A stretch of DNA of 64,000 nucleotides from assembly GCA_021399445.1 (NCBI GenBank), contig JAJTUQ010000007.1:1116001-1180000 (forward strand). Direction: 5' to 3'. The DNA is from Xylogone sp. PMI_703. Taxonomy: Eukaryota > Ascomycota > Leotiomycetes. The position numbers and the translations under genes were made by a program. Below are positions 46,629 to 58,632 of this stretch, piece by piece. Every line of letters begins with the position of its first letter. Within the stretch, counting starts at the first letter, position 1. A model generated the notes under the pieces. It worked only from the letters and a program-made list of their open reading frames with translations, was not told where the DNA came from and did not search any database.

Positions 46629-47820
46629 ATGTCCTCTAAAAAGGTCCTCGTCGTATTTGGTGCAACTGGCAACCAGGGAGGCTCTGTCATTCGAGCGTTC
46701 TTATGTGATCCTGTAACTGCACAACAATTCCACATTCGGGCCATCACCAGAGACCCTTCCAAATCAGCAGCAGCAGCACTTGATAGAAAAGGTGTTAGCG
46801 TTATAAAAGTATGCCAACGAAAACTTCAATATCTCCTCAATACTTACTTTCTTCAGGCCAACTTGGATGACAAAGATTCACTTCGCCTTGCATTTGAAAG
46901 ATGCATATGCTGTGTTTTCTGTAACTAATTTCATCGAACTGATGAACAAAGAGTCTGAAATACAACAAGGGAAAAATGTCGCTGATATCGCGAAGGTCCA
47001 TCTTCCCTCATCTGCCCTCAACCAATAAGTTTGATTTCTCTGAATTTGACTTACCTCTCTAGGAACTCAATATTCAGCATTTGATTTGGAGTAGTTTGCC
47101 TTACGTCTCTAAGAGTATATCTATTGCTAGACTAGTCATATTGCTTAGCAGGACTAACTCGGGGCATAGTTACCAACGGAAAGTATACCAAGGTGCTACA
47201 TTTTGATAGTAAAGCTATTGTCGAAGAGCATATCCGCGAGATCGGTGTCCCGGCTACATTTCTTCTTTTAGGCGCCTTTATGTCCTTCACATTATCCATG
47301 CTTTCACCAGTTCCTTCGACAATGTCCGGACATTCCTACAAACTAGCCTTACCAATTCCCAAGAATACAAAGTGGCCGATGATCTCAGCTGAATTGGATA
47401 TTGGGAAATACGTGAGAGCCATTCTTCTGAATCGTGACAAGGTCCTGGGGAAGCAAATCTGTGCTGCAGAAAGAGACTATACGCTTGAGGAGATTGTACA
47501 GTCAATGAGAGACAAGGGGGGGTTGGATGTGACATACGAGCAAATCATGGAAGAGCAATTTAGAAAAGGATTGGAGGCAAAAGGCTATCCTGACTTTTTC
47601 CGGGATGATCTGACCAAGGCCATGAAGTATAGTGCTGACTATGGCTTTCTCCGCGGCGTTGGCGTTGGATTGGAAGTCGGTCATCAGGTGAGTAATGAGA
47701 TCTCATTCTATTATAGGATCTGAAGCATATTAATAAAAAATGTGGTAGATAGTTGGTGAGCGCTTGGAAAATTATGGAGAGTGGATTGCTGCCAGTACGA
47801 AGCCTATTGAAATGAGGTGA
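46629..47820 (+). pseudogene. NmrA-like (atypical SDR) gene with a frameshift
   Basis: The coding chain starts MSSKKVLVVFGATGNQGGSV, the NAD(P)-binding G-x-x-G-x-x-G motif of the NmrA-like family. It continues through SVIK/ANLDDKDSLRLAF, DAYAVFSVTNF, NIQHLIWSSLP, TKVLHFDSKAIVEEHI and LAADR-like parts to a natural stop after WIAASTKPIEMR. Introns with good borders lie at 46809-46857 and about 46998-47063, and the last (donor GTGAGT at about 47689) is clean. Two defects are seen: one extra A near 46899 (between AFE and DAYAVF) shifts the frame, and the join at about 47112-47149 needs a 37-nt intron, unusually short. NmrA-like proteins are redox-sensing regulators or NADPH-dependent reductases. 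Unless the extra base is a sequencing error, the gene is dead; the rest of the frame is well kept, so decay must be recent. Confidence 0.7.
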
Positions 47821-49078
47821 AGAAAGTGAGCCATAAGGTGCAGCAGGAGCCACTCCGATAGATAGCATCTATTGGCTCCGAGCGAGAGGAGTTAATCCAT
47901 AGAACAAGGCTAGAGGATAGTCTTTAGGAGGAAAGTAGTGGGGAGTATGCAAAAAGTAATATCATGAGTTGTAATGGAGTTTCATCTACTATTTTTTAAT
48001 AGTAGAATTACTTGAATTCATGCTTCAAGCGTGCGAAATAAAAGCCCACCACGGCTCATTACTACCAGTTAGGCTCCCTGAATCCTTCTTACCAGGGGTT
48101 AACGCTTTCGACAGTAGAGTATAAGAGGATGACTGCAACCAAAGCATGATAGGTGAGTAGAGGTGAAGTGGCAGAAAGTGCAAAAGAAGGCTGGCGAGGA
48201 TTGGTGAGGATCGAGGTGAGGCGAGGGTGAGCAAAACGGCGGGATATCACGTACAGAGTGAGGTGAATATTGAAGCGAAACTACAGCCAGTATTCAGGGC
48301 TCATTATATCCAGTCGTTACACTGCTATTGCTGTCGTAGTGGCCTATAGGCTGGCCGAGTTTTGCTATGCATGAGTCCCGTCAGGCTGAGGAGCCCACTT
48401 CCCGAGAAGGCTTCTTGCCAAGTCTGACCGCGCATATTCAGCCAGCCAGTCAATACGTTGAATCCAATGGCGTGTGGAACCTCTGCACCATCGTTGTCTA
48501 TTGTTTTTGTCTTGTTCCTTCGCCCCTCTTTTCCCTAACGCGATCCTTCCCGCAGGGCCAATCAAGTGAATGTGCCTGTTCTATCCATGTCAGATCATTA
48601 TTTTAAGCTTCAAAGACGGGAATATACAGGATTTTAGATTAAAGATCCAAATACCTATAGGTGTTTTATGGTTAACTTAGTGTATCTGCTACTCCAGTGA
48701 ACCACGTCGCTGGTGTAAGTCCTAAAAGCAAATCTAAAACCTCATACCTTAACATTCGGTACCCATGCTCAGCCTCAATGCTGAAATGAGACCTCAGTTC
48801 GAGGCTCAGACAAGCCAGATATATCGTCTAGTCAAATGGCGGGCCACTGGGTGTTTAGGTGAGCGTGTTACCCTTGTGGCTCCACGGACTGGCTTGCAGC
48901 GACGCGACCGCAGTCTGAGCGGCCTATACCTGGGCCTTGCTGGGCATTATCTGCTGTGTAAGGCTCTCCTTTGAGAATTGTATATAGAGCCTTATGTGGA
49001 ACTTGTTACTCTCAAGCTTATGTGCTACTCCTGCGGAATTGTCAGCTTATCTAAGTGACCCAGAGTAGCAAGAAAAAA
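47821..49078. other. intergenic
   Basis: No coding support. The stretch 48000-48600 is somewhat G+C-richer and open in short frames, none with family motifs. The promoter of the following membrane-protein gene must lie at about 48700-49078. Confidence 0.4.
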
Positions 49079-50005
49079 ATGTTATCTATCAATATCCCGG
49101 CATTTTCCCCTAGACTTGCGCTCATCGTTAGCTTTGTCCTGTTTCTCTCCCCATCTTCTAGCGATGCATTCAGCCTTGAAGACTGGCTCCATGATCCTCC
49201 ATACCAGAATGGTACGCTCGCGGAAGAGATCCAATGCTACAGCCTTCCCTATGGGGGTATTGGGTTCACATCACACGTTTTGACATACTACACGATCCTA
49301 GCTCTTGCTGTTGGACACAGCCCGTGGGCCCCTTGGCGTCAGAACCAGCGCAGCAAGATAGACATTTTCCTTACGACCGTAAGCTTGATCGTGACAATCA
49401 TCATCTCAGGACTTACAATGGCGAGATGTCGTAGCCGCTGGCAGTTCATAGCCATCGCAGCTTGGAAACTCGACCTATCCGTGACATTGGGGTTCCTCAG
49501 CATTCACGCTGCGGCCATCATACCGGAGTCGGACTACGGAGATGGGTATTATTATTACTCGTTCGACGGTTACAAAAAGAATCCGATGATAGTGCTTCGC
49601 TGGATTATTTTGTACATCCCTGGTGTTGCGTTCGGTATGACTGGACTCGTATCGCTCGTTTTACAAACAATTCGCACAAATCACACTGTCTTGATCGTTA
49701 CGGCAGTATTTGGGTCCATCACGTTAGCAGTTTCAGTAGTTTGTGCGTTATTCGCTTGTTGGAGGCTCATGGGCAACCATGGTGTCGAAGGACATGAGTT
49801 GCAAAGTGGCCTGCATGCAGGCATATACAGTAGTGGCGTCGGTCTTGTAGTTTCACTTGGAGTTTTGGGAGCTCTTGGGGCATTCTATTCGGATTGGGTA
49901 TTAGCAGCCGTTGCAGCTAATATGACTGGAAATCCTAGTTCGGATAATGCGGGATTATTTTGGTGTTATTTTATTGCCAAGCGGCTGCCCTTTTTCTTCT
50001 CATAG
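49079..50005 (+). CDS. uncharacterised fungal polytopic membrane protein
   Basis: A single exon of 308 codons starts at the ATG at 49079, just after an A-run. Residues 1-30 form a signal peptide or first helix (FVLFLSPSSSDAFS). The ectodomain-like start has EDWLHDPPYQNGT and QCYSLPYGGIGFTSHVLTYY, which I recall as a conserved block in unnamed fungal membrane proteins. About seven further helices follow (for example TTVSLIVTIIISGLTMA, WIILYIPGVAFGMTGLVSL, GVGLVVSLGVLGALGAF). A Tyr-rich loop (DGYYYYSFDGY) lies near 157-169. Asn-X-Ser/Thr sites suggest glycosylation. No function is known to me. It sits among oxidoreductases in an accessory region but is probably an independent gene. Confidence 0.8.
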   Translation: MLSINIPAFSPRLALIVSFVLFLSPSSSDAFSLEDWLHDPPYQNGTLAEEIQCYSLPYGGIGFTSHVLTYYTILALAVGHSPWAPWRQNQRSKIDIFLTTVSLIVTIIISGLTMARCRSRWQFIAIAAWKLDLSVTLGFLSIHAAAIIPESDYGDGYYYYSFDGYKKNPMIVLRWIILYIPGVAFGMTGLVSLVLQTIRTNHTVLIVTAVFGSITLAVSVVCALFACWRLMGNHGVEGHELQSGLHAGIYSSGVGLVVSLGVLGALGAFYSDWVLAAVAANMTGNPSSDNAGLFWCYFIAKRLPFFFS

Positions 50006-50397
50006 GCATACTGATAGAAAGCTTATGGGACAACATTCATTGATTATGTGGAGACCGAGCCCCTGTAAATGAAAAATAAATAGAACAATAACAAATCACT
50101 GTTGGAGCCAAAATAGTGCTAGATAAAGTGAGAGTTCACAATACAAGGTGTAATGAGCACTGGTAGAAAGGCAGATTCTGACTTTATTGGAACTAAACTG
50201 CTCCCATCAAACACTCGAAGGATTATCCGATTCTACCATGCCTTTCACTCCATAATTTAAGAGTAGTACAAGCATAGAATTTAGTATTAATAGATAGCTG
50301 TAAATGTAGGGAGTATGAATAGAGACGACAGCTTATGGCACTTCTCGTATGGCAAGTGCAATCATACTTCATTGAAAAGCCCTAACAAATTGAGATC
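50006..50397. other. intergenic between convergent genes
   Basis: Shared 3' flank of the membrane protein (plus) and the alcohol dehydrogenase (minus). AT-rich, no coding signal. Confidence 0.5.
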
Positions 50398-51651
50398 TTA
50401 TTGTTGGTGCTGAGCATGCTGATTCCAAAGTAGCACCGCTTTAACGCATTTCCCCGTTTCCGTATCTTCTTTAGCTTTCTCGAATTCTGTATACGGATAT
50501 GTAGTTACAAGTTTCTCTAGAGGAAAACGTCCACTTCGCCAAAATTCTATCAGAAGCGGAATAAACTATTTCCTATTAGTGAATATACAAGAAGCGAAGA
50601 TATTTGACTAACCGTGCTAGGAACTGCGGATCCTTCACAAACTCCAACATAACTAACAGCTTTTTCAATCCAAGTATGCGGTTCAATATCGAGCTTTTTG
50701 CCAGCTCCCGGGGAACCAACAGTAGCTACTATTGAACCAGGAGCTGCACAGTCAAACATGGTTTTGATAACTTCAAGTCTCCCTGTGGCATCTAAGGCAC
50801 AGTCCACCCCAAACCCATCTGTGAGATTCATTATTTCTTCCAGGGCGTTCTTCCTAGTAGAGTTAATGGTATGAGTTGCACCTAACTGACGAGCCAATTC
50901 GAGTTTGGAATCATGTATATCAACAGCAATAATTTTGGCACATGGTGTGAGCTTAGCAGCCATAACTGCCGCCATACCAACGGAACCGACACCGAATATG
51001 AGTATATTCGCACCCAGTTTAGGTTTTAAGACATTGAGAACAGTTCCAGCACCTGTCTGAATACCACAGCCCAGAGAGCAGAGGGTATCAAATGGCAAGT
51101 CTTTATCGATCTTAACGGCAACCTGGCCACTGACTATTGCACGCTGACTAAAAGAAGACTGCCCGAAAAAATGTGAAGATATTTTTTGTCCGTTTTCAAG
51201 TGATAGGGATGTTGTTCCATCCGATCTTGAACACCTGAAATTCTCGGCGGCAAATTTTGTACAATATGGTCCGGCACCTTTCTTGCATGCAATGCATTCG
51301 CCGCAGACTTTGTAAGAGAGAAGCACATGGTCTCCGACTTCCACATGACGGATTGCTGAGCCTACACGCTCTACGATTCCTGCGCCTTCATGGCCGCCAC
51401 ATAATGGTAGAGGATTTGGGAGTTTTCCCTAGAAGTCCAATGAGTGATCATCGTCTATCAGGATCTCTTCTTTCCCAATGATAAGACGCTATGAGACTCA
51501 CCGTTGTACACGCCAAATCTGCATGACAAACTCCGGTTGCTTTCATCTGTATGAGTATCTCATCATCTCTTAAATCCCCTAGTCGCACTTTCTTGAGCTC
51601 GTATGGGTCATTAAGTTTCATACATATGAGAGCATCAACAAGATCTGCCAT
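50398..51651 (-). CDS. zinc-containing alcohol dehydrogenase (aryl-alcohol/AdhC-type)
   Basis: Three exons (51651-51502, 51428-50613, 50565-50398) give 377 aa, the usual length. Catalytic zinc ligands are seen in GVCHADL (Cys44) and GGHEGAGIVE (His-Glu). The structural zinc loop is CGECIACKKGAGPYC. The NAD-binding fold has GVGSVGMAAVMAAKL followed by IIAVDIHDSKLELARQLGA, where the Asp after the second strand favours NAD. The C-terminus FEKAKEDTETGKCVKAVLLW is standard. Close relatives oxidise benzyl, cinnamyl or other aromatic alcohols, so a role in aromatic catabolism or detoxification is a fair inference. The ATG at 51651 is the first in frame; both introns are short and canonical. The gene is intact and lies convergent to the membrane-protein gene. 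Confidence 0.92.
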
Positions 51652-52983
51652 GATCAAAGTAGAAAGCTGAGGTGGTTAGCGCTCTTCAAGATCCTGACGA
51701 GCCAGCTATACTAGATCGTATTTTAACAATTTTCATACGACAATCCCGATGGAAGTATTCGAAGCTCATTTTAATGGAAACCAGGCGGAAACCAGGCGGA
51801 GATAGGGCGGAGTCCGCAAAGACGCATAACCATAACAAAATTAACACCAGCACCTTAAACCCGGGCATAAACTACATGACATAAGAACGGCACGTCCTAC
51901 CAATCACACAGTTATAGATTATTCATAATAGACTAATGGTCACATATTTAGCTAGAGTCATCCACCCAGCCAAGCCACCGGATGATAAATCCGCAATCCC
52001 CGCACAGAATTAACGGAACTCTAGCCGAATAGAGGAGGAGGTGGTCCATTATCGTAAAGTGTTTAATGGACTGATAGGAAAGAGGTCGAAGCATAATCTT
52101 TAACTGGGAAGTAATATGTCAAATGCCCTCTCCGCATATCACTAATTTATCGCAATCTAGAAGATCGGTAGTCGTGAGGGTTTCTCGATTAAATAAAATC
52201 AGCTACTCATAGTTATACACGGGTGACCTCTACTCCGTTGATACAAAAGATGTACTAGAAACAAGAACTATTCAGCAATTATTACTTGTTCAGATGGTAT
52301 TCTGGGGCTAAGCTTCTGTTAGTGCATTGATACATGTATTTGCAAGTTCACTCTAGGTAAGTTCAATAGGCCGTTTGCTAGCTGTTTTTTGTTTATAGAA
52401 ATATGGTTTTATCATTGAAGAGAGCGCCTTGAATGACGCTTGGGATACCTTTCTGTAATAAATTGCCTTCCTAAATCAGATTTCAGATTTCGTGGCGGGT
52501 TACTTCACTTTCTTGATAGATTATGATCCACTTTGAATCAGTTGTAAGTTCCAAGGCAGCGAGGTCATTATTGATAGTAACTAGCGGTTAGGGCAGGATT
52601 ACAAAGCACGGATGCTACACTCACTATCACGAGATGAAGGGTTGTTGATTTATATCGAGCCTTTCCGGAGTCGAAGATTGTTGCCGCCCTACTGGAGAGT
52701 CAAAATCTCCAGACTTGAGACTGTGGTCGTCTCTGTCAGATTCCATTGAATCCCCAGAAGTAGTAGCTCAAATAGTGTATAACATGTGTTATTATGATTG
52801 AGTCTGATTCAAGGTGGTATGATCCAGGTAATTCGCCCAAGGACTAGAATATACTGAAAGTTCAAAATGATAAAACGGAATTAACTTGGCTTCCTGCTAG
52901 CTTAGCAACGCTCCTACTCACTTGGCGCACCGTGACACTAAAATTACGTCCAATAAACCTACGGGTTCTCTTGACCCTCTACA
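51652..52983. other. intergenic
   Basis: Promoter of the alcohol dehydrogenase next to 51652, and 3' flank of the quinone-oxidoreductase-like gene. AT-rich; a direct repeat of ggaaaccaggcgga/gaaaccaggcgga lies at 51777-51799. No coding support. Confidence 0.4.
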
Positions 52984-54157
52984 CTATGATGGTATTTCAA
53001 TTAAAATCCTCCCGTTTCTGTTTCCAGCCTGCATTCTTTCATACCCCTATCTCGAACTCAGTATATATGGAAAGTCAGAAAATTTGATAAAAGTTAAACT
53101 CACCTTCAAGGCATCTTCAATTTGAAAGATGGAATCCACAGGTACCCGTAATTTTTTATCTTCAGCCAGCTCGTCAATTTTGATTGCTCGTGGCTTATCA
53201 GGCACTGTGTTGAACATGATAAACGTCCGAGGTACACCGCCCAGGAGCCGTGGATAGGTAGAGTTCCTAAACCACCGCCACAAAGAAACCCCTTGCGAAA
53301 TGCCAACAGTACCAACATTGACATAGATCCCTCTAGGCTTTAGGTAGGCCGGAGAGTTTGTGTATAAATCTTGAGACCCAACTGTATCAAGAATGATGTC
53401 GAATTGCTCCGAGCCATGCTTTTCGGCTAGAAAGGAGTGTAATGGGCTTGCAGTCCTATAGTCAATTACCTAGAGAAGTATTAGAACTTTGCCTTATCTG
53501 AATACACAAGTAGTCAAACACGCTATGGGTATTCAAACACACCTCCGAGGCACCAAGGCTTGCTACCATATCGGACTTTGATGCTGAGCAAGTGGCTACT
53601 ACTGTCGCTCCACAAGCTACAGCAGCTTGTAAGGCAATGGCGCCGACATCTCCACCGCCACCATTCAAGAGGACTTTATCTGCTGCTTTAATTTTTGACT
53701 TCTCAAGTAGTTTTATAGCTGTGTGCGCGAGGCTTGTTAAGCCCGAAGCTTCTGACATCTCCATTTGTTGTGGCTTCGTCATGACGCTATTAGCTGGAAC
53801 AACTACATACTCCGCCAATGCTCCCGAGTTATGGAGGATGCTTGCGAGAGCAGGTATGGAACCAAAAACTGGTGTTCCTGGTTTCAGGTCCATTGGTACG
53901 GATAGACCTACTTTCACAATGAAGCCAGAGAAGTCAAGCTCAGGAATTGCCTGTTTGCGAAAGAAAGAAGGCACACTATTCATCAGATTCATGCCGGCCG
54001 ATGATAGAGCTGTATATGAAACACGAATGAGCACATCGGTGGGGGCGGATAGGTTTGGCATAAGGTGGGCCCTGTCGTAACGGAGGACTCCGGTAGGTCT
54101 GCCTGGGCTGCTGAAGACCCAGGCTTGCATTGTAGAGGGAACAGGAGAGTCAGACAT
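52984..54157 (-). CDS. NADPH:quinone-oxidoreductase-like medium-chain reductase
   Basis: Exons 54157-53543 and 53469-53104 are certain; a last small exon 53028-52984 (ending GRILIEIPS) is likely, giving 341 aa. The N-terminal part has MQAWVFSSPGRPTG, the GroES-like fold with PTDVLIRV, and LDFSGFIVKVG. The nucleotide-binding motif is VLLNGGGGDVGAIALQAAV, followed by VVATCSASKSDMVASLGA and VIDYRT, then FDIILDTVG. There are no zinc-ligand Cys/His sets, as in the zeta-crystallin/quinone-reductase branch (also called reticulon-4-interacting-protein-1-like). These enzymes reduce quinones or enones with NADPH. The usual AYxRxxxGxxxGK helix at the last exon border is poorly matched, so the C-terminus may be altered. 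An in-frame ATG at 54196 would add 13 residues. Confidence 0.82.
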
Positions 54158-56537
54158 ACTGGTTAATATCACTGAGTGTACTCGAAACTCAAACATGAAG
54201 AATCAAAGCTGAGGATCTCTACTTCTTTATAACCTTTGAAGGACAAGGAAATGGCAATCGAAAGCTTCCATAACGTTCTACATGATGGCTTGGGGCTCAT
54301 CCTCTTTGAACTGTGCATCCAGGTGATATCCATGGCAGAGAGGAGGTATGAACCGAATGTGGTTAGCTTCAGGGCAGTGCTTTCCTGCTCACATAAGATG
54401 ATCCCAGTAGCCAATAACTACGAGATATCCTTTTCAGGTAATGTTTTGCCGCGAGTTTATAGTTCTGCTCCAGCGTGCACCAAGAATCAAATCTTTTTTG
54501 AATGGTCTTTAATACTATTTTCGATGACAAAGAGAGATACTCGAGTAAGCATATATTTTAAACTTTAGTCGCCGACTTTAGCTGCTGACGGCTTACTAAT
54601 TGTAGCGTGTTTCTTCCCTTTACGACCACTATGTTCCCAAATCTGACTGATTTCTTTAACCTGTCAGCTATCTAAGTACGTTTATACGAGTTTGTCTTCT
54701 GATGTCAATCGATCATGATCTCGCCTACCAGCATTCTATTTTGTGCTGTTAGCACAGGCCTAGAAACCCCAATCACCTGCTTAATCTGTTTATCGTGTAA
54801 ATATTCTCTTGCGAGACTGTACGATCTCCCGCCATTTACCGCTCTTATACTACCTTTTAACCATCAACCAAAACTCGAGCTTGGATTCATTCAAGCGATT
54901 AGTTATCTGTTCCTAGGATCTGCAACAGAGACTTGTCTGTCAACTTTAAAACTTCTAGGCTCCAAGTCGGAATCCCCATCCAGCCCGCCATCCATGATAC
55001 CCGACGTGGCATAGTCAGGAATATGGTCTTGAAAATATTGTAGAATCAAGGTTCGGAATTATTGCAGGCCACAATGACAAAGCGGCTTTTCCGTAATCAA
55101 GGCTGTTGAGGCTGTGCGGGATGAAGATACAGACGGTTAGACGTACCACGGGGGCTTGGTCATTGGCCAGAATAAGACAAAGGTTTATGATATGATTGGT
55201 AAAGCTAGTTCTTCCATGCTACAGAGTTTCGTACAGTGTAGGCATCGTATTCCCATATAAGCAAACGAGTATGGGGCTGGGGCAGTAGCAGGATTGCTCA
55301 TATGCTGTCATGGTCTTCATGGGCTGCGGACAAGGTAAACGCTGATTATAGGACTGAGACATTCATGATACATTTTGATACCATTGGAACACGGAAAAGG
55401 AGTATCCTTGTGCCTATAGCGATTATTTGCCAATACTTAGAACAGTATGGCGCATACCCAGGTAAAGCACATAACTCCCTGGCGTATACAAATTCTTCAA
55501 TCTTGACTACTTCAAGGCTGGAATGTTTGGGCTGGCATACGCAAAGAGTTGCCTAGCGACATTTTCTGCCTATTTGAGACTATATGGTTATGTTCACTCT
55601 AAGTGATGGCTGCTGGTTGGCTAGTGAACTTGTGTCCATGGACAGAAGTTTTGTTGCACATCTGGGGTCTTCAAAATAAGCTAAAAGTCTTGGCATTGAA
55701 GAGTACTACTCCTTATACTTCTAAGCTCTCTGAATATGACATGCAATTCTAGTCTCCAAAGTTCAAAATAGGTCTACTCAATTATCTGAATACGCAAACA
55801 AGATCCTATGATTTATTTAAAAATTAATAATACAAAGTACTGATACTGTAATTATACTATGTATTAATGGGCGTATGGCATATCGTTTTCTTGGGTTCTC
55901 TGGCTCCGCCCCGGGGGGGGGCCTTATGAGCCTCGTAGCCTACGTAAGCAGTGGTTGGAATATGGGAATATGCTGGAAGACATACTATTTTAGTAATTTG
56001 CGCTATATTAGATAGATAAGTGAAAAAGAGCTGGAATTCTTTTGTTACAGATTTGTTCTGTGCGTTTGTTGATATGATTGGTCAATGTTTCAAGGTCAGC
56101 AAGAATCCCCGAGCATTCGAAGCGAAAACACCAAAAGCTACGATCCCTAAATATGATTAGTATTCATCGATATCAGTATCTAATTCAAAAACTCCATGGA
56201 AATAAAAGTAAGGACAGCTTAATTCTGCCAAGCAAATCCACGGAAGTGCATCTTTCACTCTCCGAATAGGATTATCAACTATTATTGATTTCAAATCATC
56301 AATATGCTTTTCGTTAGAGCTGGGGCTTTGGTAATTTGGCTGAGCAATGGCGATCCACCAATATGCAGCACTGGTATAGATGGTCCCTCATGCATCTAGG
56401 TCCAGCAGCTATATATTGAGGTTGATCGCGGCAGAAAGTGAGGTCTGGCCCAAGATATTGCGATTGTGACAACCCTAATAGACAGATAACTAAACATTTA
56501 CAAGCCGCCCTTGATCCATTCTCCTATCTGAAACAAA
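54158..56537. other. 2.4-kb intergenic region with possible gene debris
   Basis: The first few hundred bases are the promoter of the minus-strand reductase. At 55320-55390 the plus strand reads DKVNADYRTETF...IHFDTIGT, which resembles the VIDYRT...FDTIGT block of medium-chain reductases, but no continuing frame follows; it may be a reductase relic. A run of nine G lies at about 55912-55920. From 55700 to 56537 it is AT-rich and should contain the promoter of the short-chain dehydrogenase. Confidence 0.3.
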
Positions 56538-57662
56538 ATGCCGTCCTGGGCTATTGTCGGTGCTACTCGTGGTATTGGCGTAAGTGTTGCACTTGAGTTC
56601 TCCCAAAATTGCCTCAGCTAAGAATAGTTTAGTTCGAGTATGTGAACCAGCTGGTATGTTTCAATCCAGCTTCTTTCATCCATTGAATTTTAGGATCTAG
56701 AATCCCAAGATCTAGAAAATAGACTAACAACCTTCCGAATTCGCAGTCGGCTGATTCACAAAACACGGTTTTTGCCTTGATTAGGAGTCAAAAAACTGCC
56801 GGTCCTCTTAACCAACTGGCTTCGTCCCGCAAAAACATCCATGTTATTGAGACGGATATTTCCAATACTGGAATTTTGAAAACAACTGCCCAGAAAGTTG
56901 GGGAGATTACGGGGGGAAAGTTAGACGTCCTAATTTATAACGCCTATTCGGTTGGAACAGAGGCAAACATGCTTACTCCAAGTGCCTTGTTAGTATTCTC
57001 TTTTTTCCAAATTTGGTATGAAACTACTTACGAAGAGTTATTAAAGTACTGGTAAAGAAGCAGAATTGGAACAAGAAGTTTTTGAATCTGTAAGAACAAA
57101 ATATTCAGCACATCAACTGGATACTAACATAACCGTGGAAAGATCAAAGTCAATTTGCTGCACGTTGTTTATACAATCAATACTTTCCTTCCCCTGATTC
57201 GGAACAGCGAACAGAAGAAAATTATTTATGTTAGTTCAGGAATTGGCGATGTCCAAATAACGAGGGTCAGTGAGCTTCCTAATCTTCTAGGATATGCTGT
57301 GGGTAAAGCTTCAGGAAATATCGTGATAGCCAAATATGCAGTGGAACTCAAAAGTGAGGGCATTCTGACTCTCTCAATGAGCCCAGGATGGGTTGGAACA
57401 GACGCAGGTAAGCATCCTTACTGAGCCAATAAACGAGACAGATGCTAACTCAATTTGGGATAAAATAGCAAAGGAGGTGGCTAATTCACCTGAGGCATTC
57501 CAATTCATGCTGGCTTCCATGCAAAAATTGAAGCCCGGCATTACTGGATGGATTTCTCCCGAAGAGTCAGTTAAAGACCAACTAGCTGTCATTAACAGCT
57601 TTGAAGCTAGTAAAAGTGGAGCGTTTGTGTCACATCATGGAAATAATGAGGATTGGGTTTAG
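56538..57662 (+). CDS. short-chain dehydrogenase/reductase (classical SDR)
   Basis: Six exons (56538-56579, 56633-56653, 56747-56988, 57047-57089, 57143-57407, 57469-57662) keep phase throughout and yield 268 aa. The cofactor motif is IVGATRGIG (in place of TGxxxGIG), the NNAG position reads YNAYS, the catalytic Ser lies in YVSSGIGD and the Tyr/Lys pair in YAVGKAS. The SMSPGWVGTDA turn is typical. The closest known style is the fungal C-factor-like SDR with a C-terminal GWISPEESVKDQLAVI helix. The substrate is unknown. The many tiny exons are common in such fungal SDRs. All donors and acceptors are canonical, and the 21-nt second exon is the least certain piece. It lies in the oxidoreductase-rich accessory block next to GH79, tail to tail. 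Confidence 0.9.
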
Positions 57663-58632
57663 GCTTCGACTGCAGAGGCAAAGGAGCTGCTCACCTTGCA
57701 TAACAAGAGAGAAGTACACCCAGTGCGTACTCTATGTAGGCTTCATGCTACAGAACTCCAAATTCAGATGCGAGTTGGCCGGTTTCTTATGAGGCTGCAG
57801 AAACAGTACAGGTGGAGATGTCATTATATTTAGACCTATTTTGAAGTATAGCTGAAGTTATACAAGAAACTTGAAAGTGTTATGTCATGTCTGTTAAAAT
57901 CACTCTATTTGATAATTCGATGAATAACTCGAAGGTAACAGTGTAAAGCCTAATAAAAAGTCAGCTACTTGGCTATAAAACTAAAGTCTCGGCTTCCATA
58001 TTAAAGTAGTGAAGACTGATGCGGGGAGGTTCGGTGTTCGGATTAAGTCCAGCGGAGGGCGGAGAAATGGCGACGGAACGGGCAGGGAAAGTGTTGTTGT
58101 AGAACTATCGCCTAGATAACATATTGAACATATGAAATTCAATAATTTGCCTAAAAGGAAGATTTCCAAGTAAAATTGTAATAGGTCCTCCTTTTTATAT
58201 ATCAAGCCTGGGGTTTTCAATAGTCACGATGTAAGCTAAACTATTTGAACTGGCATGTAGACCGAGGACAAGATAAATTTACTACTACTCTTTCTTTATG
58301 CGCTCGTCTTATAGTTGTGTTGACTGTGTATGAAACAAAGAGTGTGTTTACGAAAATGCCCATTCTTTCCACCTTTGCAGCCCCCAGGATAGGCGTAATT
58401 AGTTAGGATATGGGTTTTGTCAAAGTTTCACCATTGACTCTCCTACCAGGGCTGAACTTCGTCGTGTATATCAAGTCATACACCCAGTTTGAGTGTCCAT
58501 GACAGCATAATCTATAAGTGATAGAACATTCTTTAGAAATACACTTTCTTATATATATCTTGGGGGTTGAGATCCGGGATGTAGTTGTGCCATCAATGTG
58601 TAATGACATCCACACAACTCCACAAGAACCAG
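57663..58632. other. intergenic between convergent SDR and GH79 genes
   Basis: Shared 3' flanks; AT-rich, short meaningless frames only. Confidence 0.5.

Noticed and set aside
49055..49078. Upstream GTG start for the membrane protein
   Set aside because: Non-AUG start is unlikely in a fungus; the ATG at 49079 directly begins the signal-peptide-like segment.
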